Below, one piece after another: positions 36,567 through 47,335 of a DNA stretch of 64,000 bases. The stretch spans positions 538,550,879 through 538,614,878 of the forward strand of contig OY856413.1 in NCBI GenBank assembly GCA_963693085.1. Direction: 5' to 3'. The notes below the pieces were generated by a model. It made no database searches. It saw only the letters and a list, made by a program, of their open reading frames with translations, and had not been told where the DNA came from. Within the stretch, counting starts at the first letter, position 1. Each line of letters opens with the position of its first letter. Both the position numbers and the translations under genes were made by a program. Origin of the DNA: Alisma plantago-aquatica (lineage: Eukaryota > Streptophyta > Magnoliopsida > Alismatales > Alismataceae).

Positions 36567-37525
36567 TAAGTGAAGGATCAAGCTCAAGCTCTAGTGATGA
36601 AGGAGAATGCCATTTTGCTCTTATGGCATCAACAAGTAAGGACTCAAGTGAGGTAAATCTAAACTATTTAGATAAAGAATCTTTGATTGCTATTATTCAT
36701 GATACTTGTTCCTCTCTTACGTCTTATAAAAGGAATAAGAAAAAGCTTGCTATAATTGTTGATAATATGCATGTAGAACTAGATGATCTTGAACATGCTG
36801 ATTCTTGCTTACTTGATGATGAAAATGATTGTCTTAGTCAAGTAGATTCTCTTAAACTTGAAAATGCTAGTTTTTTTTATAAGATTAGATTTCTAGAATC
36901 TCAACCTCTCATGCCTAGTTCTAATGAAGAGCATACTTTAATTGTTGATTCTCTCATACATGATATTGATGTTCTTAAATATGATAATGGTGTTTATCTT
37001 TCTAAGATTTCTTTTCTTGAAATAAAAAATGGCTCCTTGCTTGCTAAAATCAATGTGCATGAATCTTGTTCTAGTTCTACTAGTAAAGATAATGATGTTG
37101 TTGCTCTTCATATTGATAGAGATTCTTATTTAACTAAAGCTCTTTGCTTAGAAAATGATCTTTTGAATGCTAGAGATAATATCAATCGTTTGTCTTCTAC
37201 TATTACTTCTCTTATGCATGATGATGATGGTTTGAGATCTTCTTTGCAAGGATTCTTAGTTGGTAAGAAGAGCCTTAATGATATCCTACAACATACTATC
37301 AAACAAATTGGTAGATATGGTTTGGGGTATGATGGTAGTCAAAGGAACAACAAAGATAAAGGACCTCCAATATTCCATGGAGAATCCTCTAGTTCCAGGA
37401 CTATGGGTACATGCAACTATTGCAATGAAATTGGTCATTATTCTACTTGTTGTCTTTTTAGTAAAGTACTCAAGAGTAATAGGACTTGGGTTGCTAAACT
37501 AACCCCTCCAGGCCCAAAAACATGA
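36567..37525 (+). pseudogene. TR-GAG unit C, gag 3' part
   Basis: Resumes directly after the right AGATT duplication (36562-36566) in the Ser-rich stretch (LSEGSSSSSSDEGECHF). It stays open through the coiled-coil-like region (KKKLAIIVDNMHVELDDLEH, LKLENASF, LEIKNGSLL) to the second zinc knuckle CNYCNEIGHYSTCC and TGA 37523-37525. Of all copies this half has the longest intact stretch, but it is disconnected from its 5' part by 10.3 kb of element II. Confidence 0.85.
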
Positions 37526-37911
37526 TTGGGGACCATTTCATCTTTCTTCTTGTAGGTACTTGCAAATGGATTGACTTGAGCTACTGAATTGAAAATTGAC
37601 TTCTCAATCCACATGAGAGAAGAAAGGTGAGTTGTGTCGACCGATAACACTGTGCAAAAAATATACATTTGGTTTATTGAATGAGAATTCCCCTCTCAAC
37701 TAGATTTTATCGACCAATAGCCTTATTCTTTGGCACTCCTTTGGTACCTTTTTATATGTATATTGCCGTGTTCTAAATTGCCTATATTGCTTACAACTCT
37801 ATCCTGCTAATTGCTCTAAATTGGTATATCTCTATCTTGCAGTTACTTGCTTTGAGTTGTTTTGTAGGTTTTGATGATGACCTCTTTGGATCTCTTGGTT
37901 GTGTCTTAAAT
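37526..37911 (+). other. TR-GAG unit C, remnant of 3' non-coding region
   Basis: Matches the start of the unit B and E non-coding region to about 37633. It then jumps about 385 bases ahead, to the right arm of the second 3' hairpin (TCGACCGATAACACTG). It ends near 37911, where sequence of the element III LTR begins with the shared bases AAATT. Confidence 0.7.
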
Positions 37912-38937
37912 TTACCTTGTTTTATATTCTTTTTGGACCCCTTGTGCAATTTGAGCACAATTCAATGTTTAAAATCACCTTTCTCCCTCATTTATGATAA
38001 TGAAGGGGTGTTTGCACAAATAACCCAATTAAATAGATAAGTGAAGGTTAATAATGTAATTTGGTCATTAAGGATGGAGATAAGTAGATAATATTAATTT
38101 GGAGCTTTTTGGATAAATATATTAGCAATAATGTGTATTTGAATTAATTAATGAGAATATTAACCTCTTTATTTTCTCTCTCCTCTTAAGTGGATAAAAT
38201 ATGTGAAAATGTGATAATATGGTGAGTTATTTCTCTTGAAATTATTAGGAGATGATTGCCTCGAAATATTACTCCCATATTTCAATTAATTAGTTTTCCA
38301 TATTATTTCACCTCTTTTAATATATTAATACATGTAATAATGGACAACATGTGAGTTATGATCCTTAGTGAGCTTAAATACGAAATCTAATTATATAGAA
38401 TCGTTCTAAATGCTAACATGAACCTATGGTCCAAATTTTGTGGCTTTTGGACTTCGTTTGACCCCTCAAATCCATTTTATGAGCTTTTAATAAAGTATAA
38501 CTATGAATTTTAATCGATTTCATTTATATCGATTTGTCACACTATTGTTCGGTTATTTTTAGCTGTCACGCATTACCATCCTGTTGTGAGTTATGTGGAC
38601 CGTCGATCTGTGACCTGACGGTGGACCCTTTGTCCCCTACCTCCCGCTCCACGCGAGACAGAAGCCGTTTCACGACAGTTCACCTCCTCGATCTCGTTCT
38701 CCCTCCAAGAGGCACCGATTCATCTGATTCTTGTCCCGTCGAATCCGTCTCTCGCCGACGGTTTGAATGAGCCCTAGCTCATCATCTACCCTGCTGTTTT
38801 GGCAAAATGCCCCATCAGGCCTAAACCTTCTTCTCTGCCATGATTTTCACAGAAGGATCTAGAGGACTCGCACCGCCTATATAAGGCTATAGAGATGACC
38901 CTCGGGCTTCGTATTTTCTTCCTCCTCCTTCAATTAG
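37912..38937 (+). repeat. Element III 5' LTR, first part
   Basis: Aligns with 3' LTR positions about 47427-48453 with few differences. TATA box TATATAAG at 38878. It ends in TTCAATTAG, where element IV is inserted (target ATTAG 38933-38937). The frame at 38534-38770 is in a GC-rich stretch, differs in length in the other LTR (48050-48259) and is not called a gene. Confidence 0.85.
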
Positions 38938-40520
38938 TGATACTTGTCATTTTGCAATATCAATCACTAAGATGGTTAATCCTAGAGTTTAAACCTTTTT
39001 TTTACTTCTGGTTTTAAGGGTAGTATAGAAGGGTCGATCCCACAGGACAACTATTTAGAGATTGTTCTTAGAACCCAAAGATTGAAGAACTTTATTATTT
39101 GTTTTTGGTATTTTTATTTTTTATTAAAGCAGAAAGTAAAGTCCAATTGGGGGTTTGAGTGATTACACTAATGCAAGAAGGAAAGCACTTAACAAGAATA
39201 AACACGCACAAGAAAATAATAAAAAGATTGTTAACACAAGCAAAACTATATGAATGGAAGACTAAGAATTAAAACAAACAAAGGATGAGGTGATTAAATC
39301 AAGAGAAGGAAATCGAGGCACGTAGGGGTTTTCACCACCTTAGCCTAGGTGATAACAACTAAATCTTAAATGACGATTCGATGAAGGTTTGCGAATTTAA
39401 AAACTCATAAGAGAGAAACTCCACATGAGCCCATTGGTCTTGGTGCTCATGTTTCCTAGTTTATCATCCTAAAAGATGAAAATCCACGGTCATATCAAAA
39501 CGTCTATGTAATCGATTTTATTGTTCTAAATCCAGATTTCCATGGTCATATCCATCCGGATTAACATGCGATCCGAAGATCAACCATTCAATTAAAATCG
39601 ATTACCATCTAATCATTTAAGAAGAAGTCGTTAAAACCATGGCTAAGGGGTTATTCCCCTTGCCTCGATAGAAAACTACTCACTCATGGAGAGGGGGGAG
39701 ACGGAGGAAGAAAGAAATGAAGCCATAGTCTAGCCCAGAAATCAGGAGATTAATCCTTATGCTAGAGACGATGAAATGGCTTAGTTCTTTGTTCCTTTCT
39801 CCAGAATTAAAGAACAGAAGAAGGAGATTAAAACTAAGGCGGAGAGAAAAGACAAGAACAAGAATGAAAGAGCTATGCTTGAACTAAGATTTACATTATT
39901 GCATAATATGAGAAAGATTACAAGACTAATTGCTTCACAATTCCAAAATACAAGAAATCCAAGATATCCCCAGAGGAGGAAGTGCCCCTCCTTTTATAGG
40001 AGAAGGAGGGGGGGGGAGGAATACATTAGGTTTAGGGTTCTTTGGGGCTGACGACTGGGAATTTTTGCTATCTGCGCGCCGCCAACCGACCGGTTCGGGA
40101 ACTAGCCGATCGGTAGGAAGGTTCTGGAACGTGCAGCCAATCGATCGGATGCCAACCCTAATTAGGGTTGCGGCGTGTTGAAAACCACCCTATGTTGCTC
40201 AGCAATGGGCATCAGTCGATCGTCTGGTAGCTGGAGTCGGGCGATCTCAGCCGTCGTCTGATGAGATCAACGATCGATGCTTGAAGGCGAACCGAGCGTT
40301 TCATGATGTCAGACGATCGGTTTGATGCTGTGACACGATCAGTTGAATGTACCAATCGATCGGATCAAGTCCTGAAACTGCAATAAAATGCACATGATTG
40401 TCAAATTTGTGCTAAAACAAGAAAATATCAATTTGTGCAATTTTCAAGAGATGAATGGAGCATTTCTGTGTGATAAGCTTAATAATTCGCAGAAAAGATG
40501 TGCTAAAATAGCACACATCA
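38938..40520 (-). repeat. Element IV 3' LTR, complete (1583 bp)
   Basis: Plus strand TGATACTTGTC ... AGCACACATCA. The part at 40080-40370 is crowded with CGATCGG and related words. No coding. Confidence 0.8.
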
Positions 40521-42275
40521 AAATACCGCAGACTTAAAGTTTTACTTGTCCTTAAGCAAATTGAAAAATCAAAATGATTCAAAAAAATTTGGATCAACAA
40601 GTTCATCCTCCCTAGATTAGCAATTCTTCTATCCTTTTCATGGCCAAGCGACCCATCTCCTAGAATCACAAATTGCAAGCACTATGTTTCTCAAGAAAAC
40701 ATTTTTCATAACTTATTTTCTTTTAACTCATACTTTGTAAAGACAATCTTGATCTAACTTGCGCTTCGACACTCATCATTTTTTTCATTTTTGAATTTTT
40801 TGATTTGGTTTATTGTTGCACGGGAATAGAGAATTTGAGGTGTGATGGAAAAAATCCCTCCTCTATTCAACTTGGGATATAACGTTTTTCATGGACTTGT
40901 GATTACATTGACCACAATTTTTTTTGTGTGCTCTTTTTGGCATCTTTTTATGGTACACCCCTTTGTGGGGTATGGAAGAAGGGCATGCCACCCCGGACTT
41001 AGGGTTTGGTGTGCAATTTATTTTTCCCGTGCAACAAAAAACTTTTTTTAAAGAGTGGTCTTTGCATAAGATAGAAATAGACATGTAGCTACATTATATG
41101 AGAGTAAAAAGAATAAGATAATCTAATGCTAAAATTAAGAAAATCTGCAATTGATTCTATTTGATACTCTAAGGCTTGCCATCATTTCCAAAAATTGCTA
41201 TCATGATCATAGGGAACTTGATTTTGCAAAGTTTTTTTGAAATAAATTTGATAATGCAATTGATTTTGAAGATAAAGTACAACATTCGGCCGACTAGATA
41301 AAGGCCTTATGTTTGAAAGTAAATAGAGCAAACAAATAAAATTGCAGAAGGAAATGTTGAAAAGGGAAGATAAAGGGTGGATCACGTACCACCCACCCCC
41401 ACCCCAGACTTAAAAATTTGCTCGACCCGAGCAAACTCTAAGAGCGAGATGGAGGGAAGAGTCATTGTGGTGGAGGTTGCTGCTGGTGGGAAGAGTAGTA
41501 GTTTTCCCAATAAGGAGAATCATGGCCTGGATAACTTTGTTGTGCTCCATACTCATCATAAGCTGGTCGACTAGGGGCATAGTGACCGCTGTCCACATGA
41601 CAAGACTCCTACGAATGCTGCATCAGGTACATGTGATTGAGCTGGTGGCCCTGTCGCTGCTGCTCTTGCTGAATCTCATCCAGCTGAGTCTGGATCTTGT
41701 AGAAGCCGTAAGGACCGTAGTCATCATCTGGTCACCGCCTGATGTGATGTCTGGAAGGTGGCAGTTCAGTGTCATCATCATGTGCCTATAAAGAGAGGCT
41801 CCTCCTGTGAGGCTGTGGCTCGTGGAAGGTATCTGGATCTGGATGCTCTAGGTAGAATCTCTGGATATGGCCTGGTAAATCAGTCAACTCGTAGACGTAG
41901 TTTGCTGCTGGAAACCGCGAATGTAACAGGAGCTGGAGGACCACCTGAGTGTCTTTGAACAAAAGGTAATAAACGCCTTCGGTGCCCAAACGGACAAACC
42001 TACTGTTCTTCAAATAGTGGGTGTTGATGAGGTGATTTTTGAGCTCAAGTGGAGGGAAGGCGATGTGGGTGTAACCTAAAAAATGGTGAGTTGGGTAACA
42101 TAATGGCCAATGCAAAAAGAAGAGGAAGTAGCTCGGCTAGATTGGGTACCAAAATGCTTAATGATAGAATTTCCCCAGTTAAAAGGTTCTTCATGTAAAA
42201 GACACCAAAGAGCATAAAGTTCTACCTGAGTAATTGCACCCTGAGTACCTTCCCGACTGAAAATGGTGCAATGGT
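40521..42275 (-). other. Element IV residual interior
   Basis: 1.75 kb. Purine tracts of the form TAAGTC(T/C)GGGG on the minus strand occur near 40991-41002 and 41401-41412, with a weaker one at 40526-40538 next to the LTR. The rest has one readable protein remnant (41786-42115). No RT or integrase was recognised. Confidence 0.55.
41786..42115 (-). pseudogene. Unidentified protein remnant of element IV
   Basis: A 109-codon frame (MHWPLCYPTHHF... ending RRSLSL) in the element interior. Similar-looking sequence continues upstream across stops to about 42250. Composition is protein-like: aromatic and His residues, then GHIQRFYLEHPDPDTFHEPQ near the end, followed after the stop by a Gln/Asp-rich segment (41640-41780). 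It could derive from the gag-side or extra ORF of an Athila/Tat-type element, but I do not recognise the family with certainty. No catalytic motif seen. Confidence 0.35.
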
Positions 42276-42840
42276 GAAATCCAAGATATCCCTAGAGGAG
42301 GAAGTGCCCCTCCTTTTATAGGAGAAGGAGGGGGGAGGAATACATTAGGTTTAGGGTTCTTTGGGGCTGACGGCTGGGAATTTTTGCTGTCTGCACGCCG
42401 CCAACCGACCGGTTCGGGAACCAGCCGATCGGTTGTAAGGTTCTAGAATGTGCAGCCAATCGATCGGCTGCCAACCCTAATTAGGGTGGCAGCATGTTGA
42501 AAACCGCTCCGTGTTGCTCAGAAATGGGCATTAGTTGAGCGTCTGGTAACTGGAGTCGGGCGATCTCAGCCGTCGTCTGATGAGATCAACGATCGATGCT
42601 TGAAGGCGAACCGAGCGTTTCATGATGTCAGACGATCAGGTTTGATGCTGTGAGATGATCGGTTGAATGTACCAATCGATCGGCTCAAGTCCTGAAACTG
42701 CAATAAAATGCACATGATTGTCAAATTTGTGATAAAATAAGAAAATATCAATTTGAGCAATTTTCAAGAGATGAATGGAGCATTTCTGTGTGATAAGCTT
42801 AATAATTTGCAGAAAAGATGTGTTAAAATAGCACGCATCA
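42276..42840 (-). repeat. Element IV 5' LTR fragment (565 bp)
   Basis: Matches 39953-40520 of the left LTR closely, starting GAAATCCAAGATATCCC. About 1 kb of this LTR and the adjoining primer site are missing, so a deletion junction lies at about 42275. Confidence 0.8.
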
Positions 42841-42845
42841 ATTAG

Positions 42846-45416
42846 CTCCCCATCACCCTCGTCTGCCCAGACCTGGCCGCTCTTCTTCCCCGGAGACGGT
42901 GACCTCACCTAGACTAGTGAAGCCATCTCGGCTCAATTGCTCACGTAGTAAGAACCATAGACTCCCGTCCTTCAATCAAGTTTCCTTGTTTTGCCTCGTG
43001 ACACTCTCGTTCGTTGGGTCCTAAAGCTCACCGGAAGAACCTTGGCGTCGTCGTACGTTTCCCCATTTTCGGGCTTCTCCGCCTTCTCTGGTGTCTCAGT
43101 TGAACTCGCCTCGTGTCAGCGAGTGTGGTGGTGGCCTATAACGACAACTTTCCCTTTGGTTTTCACTACTTTTGATCGCCGATCTTCTTTCTCTGTTCTT
43201 GACCCTCGGTGGAGCTCTCTCGGAGTTTCTGAGCGCTACTAGACCCAAACCTGGGCTCGATGGGATCGTCGATCGATGGGGACGTCGGTAATGTCCTTGG
43301 TCTGTATCAGTAGCTAGTGCTATGTGATTTGGGCTGTGGAGTCGAACTCCAGCAGCAGCAGGTCACCATGGCTGTGGGATGGAGCATACCTGGTCCGTCA
43401 ATGACCAAGGTGCCCACTCCCTTGCAAACAGAGGATTTTATCCCCAGGGGCAGTACAGACTTTTCACAACAGGTTTTGTTTTCTCGCTGAAGGTCATTGC
43501 GAGGTTCAAATGACCACTCTACCCTCGCAGGGCCAGTTGATGGTATTACCCGACCATGGGTATTTTAGTAATTGCCTCATGAGACTTGTTTCTTGCATTG
43601 CAAGGTGTGTTACAAACGTATGACAGTACTGCCCTCGCTGCTTAATTAATTTAATTTGACGAGCAGGGGTATTTTAGTCTTTTCACCTGTTATTTACATT
43701 GAATTGTATTTGGATTTAAATAACTATCACGCTATGGTTTTTCGTGCATTCTCATTGGCTGAGATGATTTAATTCATAATAAATCATTCCCATGTCAGAA
43801 AAATACAAATAAATAGTCAATGGAAAGGATTTTTCATGTAGAATCTGATTTTATGGTTTTTGAGTCATGATTATGATTCCTTTTTTGAAGTTTGCTTTGA
43901 ATGTCTTTTTAAGTGTATAAAATGTTCTAAAATACATAATTAACCCATTTTAACTCCAAATTGGTAAAATAAAATATGTTTTATTATTCAGGAGAATATG
44001 ACTAATCTATTAGACTAGGTTTTAAACCCTAAATCGTGGTTTTGTAAAATTAGGGTTTTCCTATGCCTTATGCCTTTATATATACTAATACTTATGTAAT
44101 GTTTATAACTAGGGAAATATGGAAGGTGATGCAATCAATTTGGTGTATGTTATGGTAATTAATTAAAACAAGTATGTGAGCCCTATTTCAGTATGTGCAA
44201 CCTATTTTGTATGTGAATCCTATGTTAATGTATATGAGCCCTATTTCAGCATGTGCACCCTATTTTAGTATGTGACATCCATGATGAATGTGAAACCTAT
44301 GTAAATGTTTATTGTGCAAACAATCCTAATCTCTCAGTTGGGTCTTTTCCAACCCCACAATCATTTTTGTGCTAGCCTTGTTATCCTTCTAATTGCATTT
44401 TTTGGCTCTTTACTTATTTTATGCTTCTAATGCCATTGTGGCTCATTCATTTGAATCATGTAAATCTTACAACTACATATGTTGTCTCATTTACTTAGAA
44501 ATGCTTAAATATTGCTATTGCCTATGTTGGCTCATCTTTTGAAATACTTGGAAACATTGTATATTGTTGTTGCCTATGATGGTCTATTTATTTCTTGGGT
44601 TTTATTCCCAATGCTATGTTGCAATCTTGTTATATTTCACTCTACTTCCAAGTGAATGTTAATGCATGATATAGTTATTGGCCAATTGACAATGTAGTGT
44701 ACATGAGTACAAACCACCCACAGGGAACTGGGGTTTTAGTCCCCCTGTCGGGCACTGGGGTTTTAGTCCCCCTGCCATTTTATATATTAGGCACTGGGGT
44801 TTTAGTCCCCCTGCCACTTTTTAGGCACTGGGGTTTTAGTCCCCCTGCCATTGGTGAGGTCCGGTAGGTGCCTCACCCTACATTGAGATGATTTTGAGTC
44901 ATAATTTATATTCATGCAAATGTGATATTTGTTGATATTTAAATGTGGCAGTTTTTCTAAAATCTTATTTACTCAATTGCCTCTCTCTCCTTGAAATTCC
45001 TTAGTGGAATCTTTGGTTATGAAATTCTTAACTTTATGCTTACCTTTATCTTATTATTGACACATACCTTTTATCTTTCTCTTGCTGGATGACCCCAACC
45101 ATCCAAGCTAGGATCGGAGTGCGCATGGAAGCTTGGTGAACCTAAGGCTAAGGATAGGACAAAAGAAGAAAAGGAACATATAGCTTTCATGATCATAGTT
45201 GCTTTTATATATTAAGTTGTTTTGTTTGGAGGCAATATTGGCAGTCTAAGTCTTCCTCTACCTAGATCCTAGTTCCTTGTATAAATATGTACCCCTTTGG
45301 GAAAAATTTGTAATGTACTCTTTATACATTTTGAATAAAGTCAAGATTTAAATTTCCGCTGCTACACAATTGATGCTTTTGTTTATCATGTTTATAGTAG
45401 AGACTTGGTCTTTACA
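42846..45416 (+). repeat. Element III 5' LTR, second part
   Basis: Continues the LTR after the ATTAG repeat and ends GGTCTTTACA. GC-rich to about 43330, then AT-rich, with a tandem block of GGGG...CCCC units at 44724-44849. Matches 48459-51000 of the 3' LTR. Confidence 0.85.
44724..44849 (+). repeat. Four-copy tandem repeat in element III 5' LTR
   Basis: Units GGCACTGGGGTTTTAGTCCC plus CCTGCC start at about 44724 (GGAACTG variant), 44750, 44790 and 44824. Each can fold GGGG against CCCC. The other LTR has only three units (50334-50432). Confidence 0.85.
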
Positions 45417-47335
45417 GCATGGTATCAGAGCATCAAGGTAGTCAGATTCTTGACTAATTCAAAAATTATCTCCCTAGAGTATATAGTTTCCCTTTGGTTA
45501 GTTTTTCACCCTAGAGTTGACCTAGCATGAAAGTTTAATTTAGGATCATAATAATTTTATAATTAAAAATAAAAGTTGTCAACTTTTTGGTGAATTGTCT
45601 ATTGAGAAGCTACTAGAGCAAGAAGTTGAAAGTGATGGTGTCTAGAAAGGGTCAGAGCTTGGGGGTGAAAATATTTTCCTCCTCCCCACTAGCTTGGTAA
45701 CGAGGACTCCTGAGCTCATATGACCTGGCCTGGCCTGATCTGATACAGACAGCTCGAAATAGTCTATCTTTGGGCATGTTGCCTAATTGTTGAATACCTT
45801 AGGAAAACCTTAAGTGATGATTTGATCTCTTACATGAAAATCATCCTTAAATACCTTATACACCTATGTTTAGGGTTTAGTGTACCCTATGTTACACCCT
45901 AAAGCTTGGTTAGTAAATCCTTTTAGTGTTGAATCTTATGTACCTTTTACCCTTAGCTTAGTTTGACTTAGTTGACCCTTTTAAGGGGTGGTGTGAGGGT
46001 AATAGTGTTAGTACCCTATTTGGTTTTGCAAATATGATTTCGAGGATGAAATCCCTTTTTAGGGGGATGGAATCCCAATTAAAAGAAAAATCAAATACCT
46101 TTGGAGTTAGAAACCCTATCTATGTGGACATATGTACCTAATAACTTATGTGAATAAGAATTTACCTAAAACATTATACTTGTAATTCAACTTGTTTGTT
46201 TATACACACATGAATATGTAGTAAGTCATATAGGAATAATTCATATGCTTGAACCTTAATATAGGCTTGATGGACATAATAATGAGTTACTCATTACTAA
46301 TTGCGAATATACATAACGTTGACTATGCCACCCTAATGGTAAAATGTGTATGGATAATGCACCCTAAGGATGCTTTAACATGTAATGATCATGTTGACCT
46401 AAAACCTAATATGTAATCATCTAGCCTTGACAACATATACATATATATACCCTTAATGCCTTTCATGACACATTAGTGACATTAGGTGTCATCATCACAT
46501 AATATACCTTGATACATATAAATGGATTATAGTCACTAAGTTATCAATATACATATAAGGTATATCACCTTATTCTCTAATGAACACCTCATCATAACTT
46601 GATATATGAATTAATTCATTAATATTTAATGAGTTACATACTATTCACTAAAATGCATATAATGACTCAAACATGATAATGAATAATCAGATTCACATAA
46701 TTATTCATAAATGCCTAATGTGATGTAAAACATGTATAATTTATAAGATGAAGTATAATGGATGATAATGATTAATGATGTCATTAATATGAGTATGAAA
46801 GATGATATGAAAATGTGAAATATGAACATTATTTGGAATTAGTATAGGCTTAATAACTTATTGGATAATATTAACTTTTTCTACAAAATAATTGAGATAA
46901 TTCTACATGATAGTTTTAAGTGGATAATGGAAAATGAATTCATGTTATTAAGGTTTTTTGACCTAATACATTAATTAATGTTGAAATGGCTTAGTAAACC
47001 CTAATTGTGCTTAAAACCCTTGATGAGGGAAATACACATGATATAATGTTGAAATGTAATTGTTTTGAATAAAATATGGCATAAGTGATAGTATAATAAA
47101 TATGATACCTCTACATGATGGAGATTATGCTAATAAGGAAAAAATGTTAATTTGAGTTGATAAAAGGTTATAGGTTTTGTGGAAACCTTAGTAACACCTT
47201 ACTTGTGTAGATTTTGTGTTGTACCCTAGATTAAGGGTTATAACCTAGTGTTTAAGGTTGGGAAGTTGCACACTCACCCTCTCTTTCCTCTTGTTGTGAT
47301 TTCAAGGACGAAATCCTCTTTAAGGGGTGGTGTGC
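45417..47335 (+). other. Element III interior, non-coding
   Basis: Primer binding site TGGTATCAGAGC at 45420-45431, three bases after the LTR. Leader motif GGTGTCTAGAAAGGG at 45637-45651. No frame above about 60 codons and no retrotransposon protein motif. 3'-end-like words recur: AAGGGGTGGTGTG near 45984 and again at 47322-47334; a GAGGATGAAATCCCTTTTTA-type block near 46040 and GACGAAATCCTCTTTAAGG near 47308. AT-rich and ATG-rich from 46200 to 47200. Confidence 0.7.
45420..45431 (+). promoter_or_regulatory. Primer binding site, tRNA-iMet (element III)
   Basis: TGGTATCAGAGC after LTR end CTTTACA and spacer GCA. Confidence 0.9.

Larger units (their letters stand above)
38938..42840 (-). mobile_element. 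Element IV: deleted Ty3/gypsy-like element inside the element III LTR
   Basis: 3903 bases bounded by TG...CA and by ATTAG on both sides (38933-38937, 42841-42845). The left LTR is complete (38938-40520). The right copy keeps only 42276-42840. Minus orientation is preferred: reading the minus strand, a purine-rich TTTAAGTCTGCGGTATTT precedes the left LTR start TGATGTGTGC, a form typical of Athila/Tat-type gypsy 3' ends. The primer site region and most of the coding part are deleted. Confidence 0.75.

Noticed and set aside
38534..38770. 78-codon frame in element III LTR, with counterpart 48050-48259
   Set aside because: Homologous positions in the two LTRs give different lengths (78 and 69) and residues change with the DNA; no sign of coding.
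44724..44849. CRISPR-like direct repeats
   Set aside because: Short units, near-contiguous, in a plant LTR; spacers are absent or tiny and no associated genes exist.
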